From Pontederia crassipes (taxonomy: Eukaryota > Streptophyta > Magnoliopsida > Commelinales > Pontederiaceae), in NCBI GenBank assembly GCA_030549335.1, contig JAUKPH010000017.1, positions 8,207,501 through 8,271,500 on the forward strand: a DNA stretch of 64,000 nt, written 5' to 3'. The position numbers and the translations under genes are program-made. The notes under the pieces were generated by a model. The model searched no databases, was not told where the DNA came from, and saw nothing but the letters and a program-made list of their open reading frames with translations. Shown piece after piece: positions 23,693 through 36,240 of this stretch. How positions within the stretch are numbered: the first letter of the stretch is position 1; each line of letters begins with the position of its first letter.

Positions 23693-25218
23693 CACTACAA
23701 GAAAATTGCAATTTTCCGACGGATAATTTCCGACGGTTCTAAATCCGTCGCAATTTGCGATGGATTTTTCGACGGTTCCGTTTCCGACGGATTTTTCGAT
23801 GATTATGACCGTCGGAAATAATTTATATAATTATTTAATTTTTCGGCGATTAGGAACGTCGATATTTTCGACGGATATCCATCCATCGCAATTTCCGACG
23901 ACTTTTCCGACGGTTACGACCGTCGAAAATAAAAAATTAAATTATGTATTTTTTATATTATTATTAAATTTTTTTGACGGATTTTCCGACGGTCACGACT
24001 GTCGGAAATAAAAAAATTAATTATATAATTTATTATATTATTATTTAATTTTTCGACGATTAGGAACGTCGATATTTTCAACGGATATCCATCCGTCGCA
24101 AAATTCGTCGCAATTTCCGAAGGTCGTAACCGTCGGTAAATATATAATAATATCATATAAAGAGTATTTTATTAATATAACTAGCGACGTCGCAATTACC
24201 GACGGTTTTGATCGTCGGTAACGATTACCGACAGTTCAAACCATCGGTAAAATAAAAAATAAATATTATATATAACTAAATATATTTTCGACGGTCACAA
24301 TCGTCGGTAATTATAAAAATATTTAATATTTACGTTTTCGACGGCCGAAACCGTCGGTAATTAAAATTTTGTTATCCCGCTTTTTTTCCCTTTTCCCGCT
24401 TTCTTTCCACTTTTTCCCTTTATATATCTCCTTCCTCCCTCTTCTCTCTCTCCCTCCTCCCTCCACTCCTCTCTCTCTCCCTCCTCTCCTCTCTCTCTCC
24501 CGGCCGCGAGCACCTTCTCCCACGCGCCGGACGCCGGCGACCCTCCCACGCCGGACGCCGGCGACCCTCTCCCGCACCGGCGATCCTCTCCCGCGCCGAC
24601 GTATCTCTCTCTCTCCCGCTCTGCGCCGGCGTCTCTCTCTCTCTCTGCCGGCCGCCGGATCGACCGGCTTGCAGCCGCGGTGATTCGGCCGCTAATTTTT
24701 TTTATATTTAAAAAATTATTTGCGACGATTGTGACCGTCAAAAGATCGACGGTTGCGACACCCGTCCAAAGTTTCGACAGTTGCGACCGTCGAAAAGTTA
24801 CGACGGTTCGAACCGCCGGCCTTTTCCGGCGGTTGCAACCGTCGGAAATTTCGACGGTTCGAACCGCCGGCCTTTTCCGACGGTTGCAACCGTCGGAAAT
24901 ATCGACGATTCGGACCGCCGCCCTTTTCCGGCGATTGCAACCGTCGGAAATATCGACGGTTCAGACCGCCGGGGACTTTTCCGGCGGTTGCAACCGTCGG
25001 AAAATTTCGACGAGTCGAACCGCCGGGAACTGTTCCGACGGTCAGAACCGTCGATATTTTCGACGAATTTTTTCAACCGTCGCAAATCCATTTGCGACGA
25101 GCGTTTTTTTCAACGGGTCGATTCCGACTGAAAAACCGTCGGTAATTACGTTACCGACGGTTTTCGGGCTGATTACCGACGGTCCGGACCGTCGGTAATC
25201 CGCCTTTTTCTAGCAGTG
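23693..25218 (+). mobile_element. CACTA (En/Spm) non-autonomous element, both ends present
   Basis: A 1526-bp element starting CACTACAAGAAAATTGC and ending TTTTTCTAGCAGTG, with a 3-bp target duplication GAA on both sides (23690-23692 and 25219-25221), as expected for CACTA transposons. The left arm (23693-24360) and right arm (24710-25218) consist of closely spaced short palindromes such as CCGACGGT..ACCGTCGG, the subterminal repeats to which CACTA transposases bind. The centre (24361-24700) is pyrimidine-rich with CGCCGGCGACC repeats. The long open frames in the right arm translate the repeats (RRFEPP-type peptides) and are not genes. No transposase is present. Confidence 0.9.
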
Positions 25219-25221
25219 GAA

Positions 25222-26050
25222 GTACATTGAAGAGTTGATTTTGAACCATGGGAGCCTCCTTACACACCTTCACCTTCACCATCATATGTGCCTTCAATTC
25301 TCTTTCCTCATATGCTACAAAATTAAAGATTGAACAACAATTCGAAAAGCTCATAATTTTTTTTAAACAACTTAATATAAATATTCCTTATGCAGACGTG
25401 ACTTGTATATGCAAAATTCTTGAAAGAGATGTTATTATGATCACATTGCATATAACTTGCATGTTACGCATCATATCTTATGATTTTATTGTCAATATTA
25501 TCTATTTATGTGACCACAATTAAGTTGAGTTGCGATGATTGCGACAATGATAAAATGATAAACAAATTATGGCATATTCATACTTAATTATATATGATAT
25601 AGAATAATATGTATAGAGATCAAAAGACATATATAAAGGTATCAAATTTAAAATATGTATGTAGTGTTTATATACCAAATATTACATAAGATTCAATTCA
25701 AAAATGCATTTGAATTTTTCATGATTAATGAAAATATAAATTTCTTATATTTACTATAAATAGTTGGTCATGAACTTCAAAATACACAAGTTGAGTGAAA
25801 AAATTGTTCTTTTGCATTTTCATTTTTGAAAAAAGATTCTATTGTGTCATTTTCAAAATACATTCTATCGAACATCCAAAGAGTGAAGGACAATTGTTAT
25901 TAGATTTTATGATAATTTAACATGGTTCAGTTTAATTTTGTATTTGACTCTTCCGTTCCATTAAATCTCCAACAGACAACACTATCCATGCATTGTGACA
26001 AATCCTATGAACAGACCAGAAGCAAAACTTTAATAGCGTTCGATCATCGA
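25222..26050. other. AT-rich spacer, no gene seen
   Basis: AT-rich DNA between the CACTA element and the 3' flank of the MCTP gene. No supported feature. Confidence 0.5.
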
Positions 26051-26305
26051 GCAAAATAACTTAATAGCAACACTTAAATAACCTGATGAAACAGCAACCA
26101 TACATTGAAAACATCTGATCTTTAGAACCCAGCAAAAGAACTTAATAGCAACATTTAAATAGCCTGATGAAACAGCAACCATAAATTGAAAACATCTTAT
26201 CTAGCAAATTTTCGAACCCAGCAAAATAACTTAATAGCAACACTTAAACAGCCTGATGAAACAGCAGCTATAAATTGAAAACATATGCTAGCAAATTTTA
26301 GAACA
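26051..26305. repeat. three-unit minisatellite downstream of the MCTP gene
   Basis: Units start at 26051, 26132 and 26221 (periods 81 and 89 bp). Each contains GCAAAA-AACTTAATAGCAAC, CCTGATGAAACAGCA and ATTGAAAACAT. The last two units share an extra CTAGCAAATTTT block. The array lies about 230 bp past the MCTP stop codon and could fall in its 3' UTR. Confidence 0.85.
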
Positions 26306-26535
26306 TCACATCTGATGTTATTACATTTCTCTTTATAATCAGAGGAAGAAATGAATAAGAAAGCCACTGTTCAATTTAGATGGTGCATGAGCAGATCTGT
26401 TCGCCTAGATTATTTGCAGCACAAGTCAACCGTTTCCGACTACTAATAACACCAAGACGTGCATGAGCAGATCTGTTCACAAAGCTGAACTGTAACCACA
26501 AGATAATACCAGAAAGTCTGGGCTTCAGACCTTGT

Positions 26536-29500
26536 CTACAGCATACTGTCTGTCCTTGCTGGCAACCGCCGGAAAAAGTTTATAGGTACAGATGGCATCC
26601 GGTATCGCAGTCTTGGATGTCTCATGACATAGAAACCTGCAACTGCAGCCAGGACCTGAAATGGTGTCACATATAGTACAATAGCTGCAATGAAACATAA
26701 CAACACAAATATGGTAGTGGCCCGTGGATCCCTCCAGCTCAGCAGCGCTTGAATCCTCTCCCCCTGAGTTGCTAAGTCTCCAACCACAGTCTGCACTCTT
26801 CCAGCGACACTTCTTAGGCGATCATATCTGATCTTAACAAGCTCCGGACTCCGGCTGGTGGGAAAGGTGTCAAACTCCTCATCAAGCTCATCAGGATGAA
26901 CCGCCTCAGCATGAGATATTTTTGTGTTCATATGTGGGGGATACCGAGGACGATAGCGATAGTTCCAAATTCCTATGAGGAACATATACAGGAAGAATGT
27001 AGGTAAGATCAGTTCTGGGAAGCACACAAGCATAAGATAAAGAACATGCACCAACACAGTAGTGATAGGGTTCCTCCATGAGCAGACACCTGCAAACCAT
27101 CTGCCTGCTTGCAACAAACCAGAAAAAACTGACATAAGCCGGAAGAAATTTGCTTTACTTCTTCGCATGCTCCAACGGTGAGAATCAACATCAGACATGT
27201 ATTCAACAACTTCCTTTCTTAGAGGAGGCTCCATTCTGCTAAGTCTTGCTGCAACAATTTGGACAGCTTGGTGGCGCAGCATATCAAGTTGCATAACTGT
27301 TAAAGGTCGTATGTAATGCATCTTTGGTAGAAGAGGTCGCGAGTACATGTGCAACATGTTAACCAATGATGTAGATGAGAATCGAATGGCTAGGTGGAGT
27401 TCCCCTTTTTTCTTAACACCTGAATTTTCTAGTACTAAAAGGGGATATGAATGTGTGTACACACGTCCTGTTTCAAGAGTGGAAAGACGAATCCGAACTT
27501 TTCCAATCTTTTCATCTTTATTTCCTTCAGAACCTTTCTCACCAAGTTGGCGATTGTCAAACACACCAACTGTAAGAACCGTAGCTGGATCATAAACTTC
27601 CCATGTATATTGTTCATTGAATTTGGGGCATAGGCTGTTGATAATGGTACGTGTGCGTACCCACTTCTGCCCATACTTAGCTACACAGTAAGTGTCTGAT
27701 GTACCCTTTCCATCACGAGTCTTCATAGGATGCAACCCCTCAGCATTAAGGATTCCAAGCTCAAGCAACCCAATTGCTGGCTTCCATAGTTGTCTTGCTG
27801 TTGGCCTCAAGTCACTACTGTAATGAGTGGACTCATCAAGTACATGATATCCTCCATCCAAACAGACTCTGATATGAATTCGGCTCGAAAATTTATCCTT
27901 TTTTAACTGATCTACATCAACTGCAACTGGCTTCTCAAGACTGTACCATTTACTCGGGAACATCTTGTCATCAGCTCGCTTCTCAACAGAACCAAGTGCA
28001 ATAATAACACGGCCAATTACCTCATCTTTATTTGGCGCGACACGATCTTCTACAGATAGGATGAGATGATCTTCAAAGGGCTCTGCTGCCACAAACATGA
28101 ATTCTTCATTCCAGCAAGGGTTAAATGTCCGAGCCGAAACCGTCTTTGTCCTCAGGAACTGATTACCTAGTTGTGCCTTTACATAAACATCTGGAAAACG
28201 AGTTTTGTCTGCTAATATAATATCTTGGGCCTCAAGAATGTTGAGGCGAACATACCACAACCTGGGACCATGGTACACTTTTGAACGTATATGAGAAGTA
28301 ACAGTAGCAGCGTCAATCGTTGCAGCATCTGAGTGCCATGCATCAGGAAAGGATTCATCAGCTTGGGTGCCTATCCAGACTGCAAGCATCAATTCACCTT
28401 TTATCTTTTCTCCCTTTTTGTTCTCAAGGCGATACCACTCAGGGGCCAGAGGACTGTCTGGTGGCACACGAATTGGAACATCCATTAAATCAAACCGAAC
28501 AATCCCAACAAAGTCATCTTTGACCACATCTTTGTCCTTGACAACTACCTCAACAACTGATGCTTGCAATCGGTCTCTGGAGAATGCAAATACTTCATTC
28601 CATTCAGGGTTCTGCTTCTTCTCAAAATGCTTGGTTTTTCCTTTGTAGTTACCCAATTTAACCTCCACATAAGGATCAAGGCTTCCTGTAATATCCATAG
28701 CTGGCAAGTCTCGTGCCTTCACAACACGCACAAAGAGGTACTGCATTTGCTCCACAAGATCATATGTACTACTTGGTTTCTCTGTCCGCACAACTCTACC
28801 TCCAATGACCTGCCCCCCGCCAAGGTTTGGGCTAGTTTCTTTTAGTGCAAAGTCTGCTGGCTGCTGTGATGATGCTGATGAGTACATCCTGACAATTCTA
28901 GCAGGCTGGGGGGGTTCTGGCTTCATGGAATCAGCTGAATATTTCAGAGGTTCACTAACTGGAGCAGCTAAAGGTTGCTGATAAACCTCTTTTGGAATGC
29001 TGTGAAAGGTATGCCTAGATTCTGCCTGTGGTATGTTTAGATTTGGGATTGCAACCTGTGGAGGAACTTGATGAGGTTGGGCCAGAGAAGGGTAATTTGG
29101 GAGGGAATCAACAGCTGGAAGTGGAATTGAAGCCTTTATTGAGGGATCATCTGTGAGAAACACTTTAAGACCAAGTTCTCCCTTTACACGTGAAAAGAGT
29201 CCACGCTTCTCAAGTGGATAGTGCAAGACCACAGCATCTGAAAAGGAGACAAATGAAGTTCCAGAAATTTGGACTTTGCCGAGGAAGGACTTGGTATTTG
29301 TAGCTTTGTTGATGTTGTACACATAGGCTTCAAGTGCAAGCTCAGGAAGAATGCTAGGATCTGTAATGTTGAAATAGAAACGTTCATCCCATACAGGGTT
29401 AAGGTCTTTTTCTTTTACCGTGGTACGGAACCTTTGGCCATCAAAATGAAGTTCGACAAAAGGGCTGGCAGAACCCTGCCCATCCTTCGGCATGAGGCCA

Positions 29501-29541
29501 TGGGCACTTATAACCTCTACTCCCAGCTTATAGTTGTTCAT
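26536..29541 (-). CDS. multiple C2-domain and transmembrane-region protein (MCTP/FTIP family)
   Basis: Plant MCTPs sit in the ER at plasmodesmata, where C2 domains bind plasma-membrane lipids and the C-terminal region anchors in the ER. Members such as FTIP1 and QUIRKY control movement of signals between cells. This 1001-residue product is a single coding exon, as is common in the family. C2A is at about 5-110 (LMPKDGQGSASPFVELHFDG), then a Pro-rich linker (about 130-260), C2B at about 267-370 (SLDPYVEVKLGNYKGKT), C2C at about 428-535 (FPDVYVKAQLGN) and C2D at about 590-705. The PRT_C domain (about 845-1001) has hydrophobic spans near 827-861 and 942-972 and ends PSVPINFFRRLPARTDSML, a family signature. 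I see no truncation. The start at 29541 matches the family N-terminus. Which MCTP subtype it is cannot be settled here. Confidence 0.97.
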   Translation of the reverse strand: MNNYKLGVEVISAHGLMPKDGQGSASPFVELHFDGQRFRTTVKEKDLNPVWDERFYFNITDPSILPELALEAYVYNINKATNTKSFLGKVQISGTSFVSFSDAVVLHYPLEKRGLFSRVKGELGLKVFLTDDPSIKASIPLPAVDSLPNYPSLAQPHQVPPQVAIPNLNIPQAESRHTFHSIPKEVYQQPLAAPVSEPLKYSADSMKPEPPQPARIVRMYSSASSQQPADFALKETSPNLGGGQVIGGRVVRTEKPSSTYDLVEQMQYLFVRVVKARDLPAMDITGSLDPYVEVKLGNYKGKTKHFEKKQNPEWNEVFAFSRDRLQASVVEVVVKDKDVVKDDFVGIVRFDLMDVPIRVPPDSPLAPEWYRLENKKGEKIKGELMLAVWIGTQADESFPDAWHSDAATIDAATVTSHIRSKVYHGPRLWYVRLNILEAQDIILADKTRFPDVYVKAQLGNQFLRTKTVSARTFNPCWNEEFMFVAAEPFEDHLILSVEDRVAPNKDEVIGRVIIALGSVEKRADDKMFPSKWYSLEKPVAVDVDQLKKDKFSSRIHIRVCLDGGYHVLDESTHYSSDLRPTARQLWKPAIGLLELGILNAEGLHPMKTRDGKGTSDTYCVAKYGQKWVRTRTIINSLCPKFNEQYTWEVYDPATVLTVGVFDNRQLGEKGSEGNKDEKIGKVRIRLSTLETGRVYTHSYPLLVLENSGVKKKGELHLAIRFSSTSLVNMLHMYSRPLLPKMHYIRPLTVMQLDMLRHQAVQIVAARLSRMEPPLRKEVVEYMSDVDSHRWSMRRSKANFFRLMSVFSGLLQAGRWFAGVCSWRNPITTVLVHVLYLMLVCFPELILPTFFLYMFLIGIWNYRYRPRYPPHMNTKISHAEAVHPDELDEEFDTFPTSRSPELVKIRYDRLRSVAGRVQTVVGDLATQGERIQALLSWRDPRATTIFVLLCFIAAIVLYVTPFQVLAAVAGFYVMRHPRLRYRMPSVPINFFRRLPARTDSML

Positions 29542-29569
29542 CTTTGCCTAATTTTTTCGATAACCAAAC

Positions 29570-31283
29570 CTAAGTGAAAAGATTTTCACCAATGTAAGTA
29601 TTCCTGCATGAAATATGAGAAAATGGCTCCAGGCTACAGTAAAAGAGTGTGAAAATTGATGACATGAATTTGTGATTAGCAGATGCTTCACAATTCTTAT
29701 AATAACATGGTTAAACAACAGATTATTGCTTTTTGCACCATTTATACCATCATAAAAAATACAATAAAACCTAAAAACACTTTAATCAAGTATCAATTCC
29801 GCAGAAGAAAATTAAAGATTGTCTGGTCCATAAAGAAATTAACTCAAAGTACAGTACAACATGCGTCCATCTGCAAGTTGAGCTTTTGTTTAACTGTGTC
29901 AAACTAAAACAATTCTCCTACACAAGACATTTGGATCCAAAGAACAGAGGATGGAGAGAAGAAAAAGGATTTCCAACATTTGGCTTCTTCGAGATCACAG
30001 TATGACTTCACCAAAGTGGAAATGGATCTGGATGCGAAGACCCAAAGCGGAAACTGAAATTTAGGACATAATAAATAATAGGTTCCCAGTATTAAAGAGG
30101 AGAAGACCTATTATAAAGGCAAAGTAGAAACCTCAGTAACCGCCTGGAGATTCAAAATCTTGCTCCCCAAAGTGAAAAAACAAAGCCCCCAACCATTATG
30201 TTAAAAGGTGTTCATGAATGTGCTAGAGTAACAGTTTATTAGTACTCTTTGCAGCAACCAGCTTGCCAACTTCAGCGTGTTCTGTATCAGAATCAATCAG
30301 AAGATACCTAGAGCATCTAAATGGCACCATATGCACAAACTAATCAAATTCCAAAGCTGCAAACACCCCATAGTCCAACTCCATTATACACGAAAAATGC
30401 TAATTAGCAGCCTAAATAATTACAAGGGTAAGATGGATGAGATTCCATGTTTTCCATTTTGCTCCCTTTATCGGTTCGGATACCAGGGATGTCATGAAAA
30501 TCAGGAAAAACAAAGACATCTTTTTAAAGGTAAAAGCTGGGACAGTAGATCATCAGAAAGGAATGATGCATATGGCTCAGTACCCATTTTAAATAACACT
30601 AGAAAACCAAAACTTTTTGTGCTGCACGAAAAAGAGTAAAGCTAGTTATTTCCTATACAGACAGCAAGATCTACCCTAATTACAAAAAGCAGCACGATAA
30701 AGTAGCAGAACAGTACAACTGAAAAAAAAGGCAAGAGAAAAGGCGTGAACTCCTGTTAATATCAATCTAACCAAGATCTCTTAAATCACTTAGCTGGGCA
30801 GCCAAAAAATTGAGAGATTCCAAAAAGAATAACTAGAAGGAACTGAAAACATCTCTTCTCTTCAGATCCACTCCCGAAGCACATAAAGCAACCACTTATT
30901 TCACTTCCGCTGCTACTCTTCCCACCTGAAGCAGCTTATACCTACCTACTCATAAGTTTATAAAGAAAACAACAACTAATTTTCTCACTTCACACTGCGA
31001 TTGAGACCGTCTCAATCTGCTTCATCACTCGACTCAAACAACTAAGAGACGCCACAGAAGCCACAGCCACTAGACACCCCGACCCAAGCCATGGCGAATC
31101 TCTTTAAACACACCCCTGTAAAAGACTAAAAAGAAAACGTCTTTCTGGCGTCCCACTGACCATCTTAACCACCAATGAACTGCTACCGCAAAGTGCACGA
31201 CGAAGTGGCAGAGCGATCCCTGAAACTCACAGAAAAAAAATCGAAAAAAAAAAAAGAAGCAGATCGAGTGAAGATTTCCTTAC
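29570..31283 (-). other. probable 5'-UTR intron of the MCTP gene
   Basis: On the minus strand a good acceptor (TTTTCACTTAG) lies at 29570, 28 bases before the MCTP start codon, and a good donor (GAAGG|GTAAGG) at 31283. A GC-richer leader-like block follows at 31284 to about 31530. Together they suggest a 1.7-kb leader intron, which is common in this gene family. This is inference without transcript evidence. I saw no other gene in the interval. Confidence 0.5.
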
Positions 31284-31530
31284 CCTTCTCAAACCAAGGA
31301 ATCGTCAGTTTCAGCTCAATGGCGTCCGAACCGACCGCAAAAATGCAGGGCAGCCCGCGAGTTCCGAGCTCCACAGCGCTGTAAGGATCGCGTAGACGGA
31401 CGAGCGCCAGCGATCCCAGTGGTTGGCGAATGGCGACGGCTCTTCCTTTGAGCAAAGAACTCTTTTTGCTTGTCTTCGCTTCTTTGACGACCTCTTCTTA
31501 TTTCTACCTCCACTCCTCGGCCCCTCTTCC
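31284..31530 (-). promoter_or_regulatory. probable MCTP 5' leader exon
   Basis: A GC-rich block ending in the proposed splice donor at 31283. It has short open frames on both strands but no recognisable protein, consistent with an untranslated leader. The transcription start is not determined. Confidence 0.4.
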
Positions 31531-31681
31531 GAGAAAAAAGTTAGAAGAAAATTTGAACCCTTTTTTTTTCTACGATGATAAAATTAGTTAATTACAGACC
31601 GTTGATTGGGGAAGCGGGGTGAGTGGCTCCACGGTTTGTGATGAAGGTAAGTTTAAATTCTACGTTTCAAAAACTTTACCA

Positions 31682-31737
<56 letters not shown>
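31682..31737. repeat. (ATT)n microsatellite
   Basis: About 18 copies of a trinucleotide repeat with no visible interruption. Confidence 0.95.
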
Positions 31738-31739
31738 GG

Positions 31740-34700
31740 ATGGATGGGGAAGTCAATGTTAATGGGAATAATTTAAATTAATGGGGTAACGGACAAGAGA
31801 AGGAAGGCGCTACTTTTCACGAGATCTGATGACTACCACTCATTTGAGCTTCCAGTTTCAGAAAATAACGGAATTACCATTTCACCTTTATATATTATAT
31901 AATATAAATACATATATTATAGATTTTACTATTATCGTATTGATAATAGACGACAAGGACAGTTCAAAATATATTATTATCATTTTATTTTATCTCAAAA
32001 AATAAAAATATTTAGTACTTTTATTACTCATATTCAAAATGAAAAATAATGATGTCCTGTCCGAAATAACATTTAATTATTACTAACTTAGGTCACATCT
32101 AATTAAAAAAATAGGATCAATTTTATCAAATATGTCTAATTTTAAATTGTGGACTCCGCTATATTTGTTGTGATAATAAAAAAATAGTAAAATTATTATG
32201 TTCATAGGATTGAGTGGGCAAAAAGAATCTATTTTTCAAAGATTAAGACTTCCATATTATCTGCTCAATCACTAATTTTTTTATGGTTCAGAAAGTACAA
32301 TAAAGTAGAAAATTTTGATGGTTCATAAAAAAAAAGAAAGCAAGGCAAATAGTGAATTTAAAATGAGAGAATTCACACTAATGTTCAGCATATACAGCAA
32401 GAGAGGAAATAATTAAATTGTAATTTAAAAAAATAAATGAGCTTTATTGGAATAACTATATAGAAGTTGATTAGTGATAAGTGACTAGGTGGTGAATTTT
32501 CTAACTATATAGAGCAAAATCATATCAATTGACTTTAAAGCATGTAAAAATCTCTAATAGATTCACAAAGACATTTTTTTTCTACAGCATGACACTCTTT
32601 GGATTAAAACTAATAGGGCAATTCTTAAAACAAAAACTAATATGCCAAAATGATAATAATGTTACAAAAAATCATCATTCCCAAGTCATAAATACTAGCA
32701 TAATTGAGGAAATGGCTTTGGGATTGTATGTAGATTTCTCCTATGTTCATTTATCAATAAGATTTCAGTTCTTTTACCAAAGTATGGGAATATCAAAGAA
32801 AACAAGATAACTACTCACACAAGGGTAAGAAACAATCTTATTATGGCACAAGTAAAGTATGGACAAAATTTTAAAAATTTAATCATTTAAATGATATAGT
32901 ATTTTTTATTTGTTATATGAAGAAGTTTTCCATTTTCCTATTGCAAATCAAATACTCAGTGCAGGTATTGTTGTAACCTAGGACTTCATATCTTACCAAA
33001 AAGTAAAATGACCTTTTACAAATCTTTTTTATTACAATTAATTAATGTACTGTTTCATAAAATTATCAATGCTCTTAAATATGTTAACAGTTGATTGATA
33101 GTTTTTCTCTATCAAATGATTTAATTGATCTACCATTTTTTCATCTTATTAATATTAATAATTAAATATGAAAGCATGAATACTCTTTTTTTCATCTTAT
33201 TAGAAAATTAAAGTCTAACTACTATGAATGCTTGATCCCCTTTCAAGAGCAATTCCAGCTTAAATAAGAAGCACAACTTATCTTTTAGGAATTTGTGCAA
33301 TCTTTTTTTTTTAAATTGGTCAAATTAGTTTGTTGATTGATCGACTATTTTTCTCACAAACCAGATATTAATGGTTAAAAAGTAAACTTGATTATTATAT
33401 TTATTTACTTGGTAAATATTTAAATTTTTTTATCACTTATTATTTTATACATATATTCTTATAATTCATCATGATAATAATTTATTATAATTTTTATTAA
33501 AATATTTTTAACAAAAAATGGTACATAAGCTCAACAAATTAAAACTATGACAAAAGTTTAGCTTCAAATTTTTTTATCAACTTTTATAGAATTTTGCAAG
33601 ACATTTATTATAATAGGAGCAGTAGAAGATATTTATGCTATCAGATAGGAAAAGCTCAGTGAGATACTACTTGGCAATCATTTGCCATGTAAAACATGAA
33701 TTGTTTTGCTTGTCATTTATCCTTTTTTAAAATTGAAATATACTTTGTAAAGGTTAAAGAAAATTTTTCCTTAAGTGATGGATACTTTACTTATTTGTAT
33801 CAATTAAAATATATCCTATACAAATAAAGGAAAATTCTCCTTTGAAGTGATAAATACCTCTTGTTCCTAAAGTGAAACCTTGATCGCGGCTTGATTCCCT
33901 ATTGATCTTCTATATTAAAGTATTATGACATTCATAACAATTAAAGAGCTTATTATTGGACAATAAACAATAAATATGGAAAGAGTTAAATGACAACTCT
34001 TGTATTAACAATGTATTGAAATAAAGTACATAGTGCAATACATTTGGAACAAAATCGACAAGAGTATCATATTTTCATATCTAACAATTAACATTGGATA
34101 TTTGTTATTTAATAAGACGTCAATTGACACTTGCTATTTGATTATTGTCAAACTATATTTTTTATTTGGTTAATTGTCTACTTGACTATTTGTCATTAGA
34201 TCACTAAATTATTTTTATCATTGGAATATTTGATTGATCGTCATTTGACCACACTGATTATTTGTTACTTGATCACCTGATTATATTTTATTGTACAATC
34301 ATTTGATTCATTATCAGTTTCATCAGTGCTATTAACAATTCTTCATTTGTTGAAAAACTTGATTAATCAATGTTATGAAATTTTCATGTAATTGAATTAT
34401 CTTATGATTTAGACGTCATAGCTCATGAAAATTTCTATGTTTCTATATTTGAACCCTACACATAGTTAATATTTTGTTTAGATTGTGGATGGAAGGACAT
34501 GCAACGATAAGTCATTAAATATGAATGATTTTCACATGAGATATATTCCCACTATATCATTTATTTTCTTGATTGTCCATTTCATATTGGATAAATGAAT
34601 AATACAACTAATTTTTTTTTGTTAAGCTTGAAAAACTCATTAGATCAATTATTACTTGACTTTCACAGCCTAATATGATAGATTATTTAAGCTGATTCTT

Positions 34701-36240
34701 TATAACTTAGGACGATAAATGGTAAATCAAATGAGACGTATTCATATGCAAGGTTAGTTGTATATTAGTAGTCCCAAATTCAATTCTCCAAAGAAAAGAA
34801 TAATATTGTCCAGATGATCCTAGTTATTAGATGACATATGAATACCATTTAGAATCTTTAAGCTAGAATCCCAAAGTCCAGTTAGAGGTTGATAATATTG
34901 GGCGTCCTGTCGGCTACTTGAAAAAAAAAATGATTAAAAAGAATCGGATCTGAAATACAAATCATTATTCTTGACTAGCATAGAAAATGTGCTTAGAAGA
35001 GGAGAAACAAACTAAGATGTAAATAACTTTCAACCATATCACGATAATCTATCAATTATTCTTAAAATTATTTGAATATTGGCATTTGACCAATTTAATA
35101 CTTAAGAGATAAAAACTTTTTTTCTAAATTTGTGATTTCAAAAGATAAATCTATTGATTTTTCTTTAAAATCACTATTCAATTGAGTGACTGATGTGAAG
35201 TTGATATTAATGGAGTGGTGGTGGTGGAGGTTATAACTTGGAACATTGATATTAAAAAATGGATCAACTCAGCGCACCATTCGGCGTGGTCCGTGGAGTT
35301 TTGTCGATGCATGTGGCCCCCTCGTCTGCACCGGCTCTGACGACGATGCTTCTGTCTCATCTTGTCCTCTCTCTCTCATCTTACAACATAAATATCTGTC
35401 TCTCACTCTCTGACACCTTACAACATAAATAAGCACCGAAAAAACAGTTCAATTTGATCTTTGTTTATAAAACTTGTGACGAATCAGATAAAATATAAAG
35501 AATCCAATTGCATTTGCTAAGGTTGTAGCATCCCAAGTGTGAAGCTGATGGGTTTTGTGGCACCACTGATTTATATGATGATAGGGAGAGAGAGAGAGAG
35601 ATGGCAACAGCTTACCTATTGGTTAATAACTTGACGGCATCGAAGAATTCAAGTGCTCCACGTGTATTTCACTTATAATTGCCCGAAAAACAAAAAAACA
35701 AAAAGAGAACGAGGAAAACAACAAGAATCCATCTTTTCTGTTTCTTATTAAAAGGAATATGTGTAGATTCTTTAAACTTACAGTCATGTTATCTGTTCTA
35801 TTAATATTTTGGATATCATTAGATCAAAATACCACAGATAATACTTAATATTCTCTCTTTTCTATTATTTTGACATGTTAAGAAGAAAAACAACAACTAC
35901 TACCATGCAAGTCAAACAGGAAACTACATTTCCAAGTATGCTTATAAGCCCCAATCTCATTTGATATGTATATATATTTGAAACATTATATCATGCATTA
36001 GGCAATTGAGACAAAAAAAAAACATCTTTAGATGTTGAATACACGGGGCAATAACATCATGTATTCATATGTTAGATTTCATATATCGTTTGTAATACAT
36101 AGTTGCCAAACAATGGAGTGTGTAAAATATTTCTATGCCCGTGGATGCAACAGTAGTGTTGCTACTTCACCAGGAAAGCAAATTAACCATAGTATACACC
36201 AAGTGAAGAAAAAAGAAGAAAAAAGTTGTTACAACACCGA
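31740..36240. other. 4.5-kb AT-rich spacer, no gene seen
   Basis: Very AT-rich DNA with no supported gene. Near 34100-34360 there is a loose repetition of TATTTGATTATTTGTCA-like words. A small duplication of CTTACAACATAAAT occurs at about 35380 and 35412. An AT-rich promoter-like TATATATATTTG stretch near 35969 has no matching gene. Confidence 0.5.

Noticed and set aside
24680-25198. Repetitive open frames of 100-172 residues with regular RR-EPP or SNRRPF motifs
   Set aside because: They translate the palindromic subterminal repeats of a CACTA element and occur in several frames and on both strands.
23693-25218. Regular short repeats that might suggest a CRISPR-like array
   Set aside because: The repeats are palindromes of variable spacing inside a transposon with defined ends and a 3-bp duplication, in a plant nuclear genome. 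There are no spacers of constant length and no cas genes.
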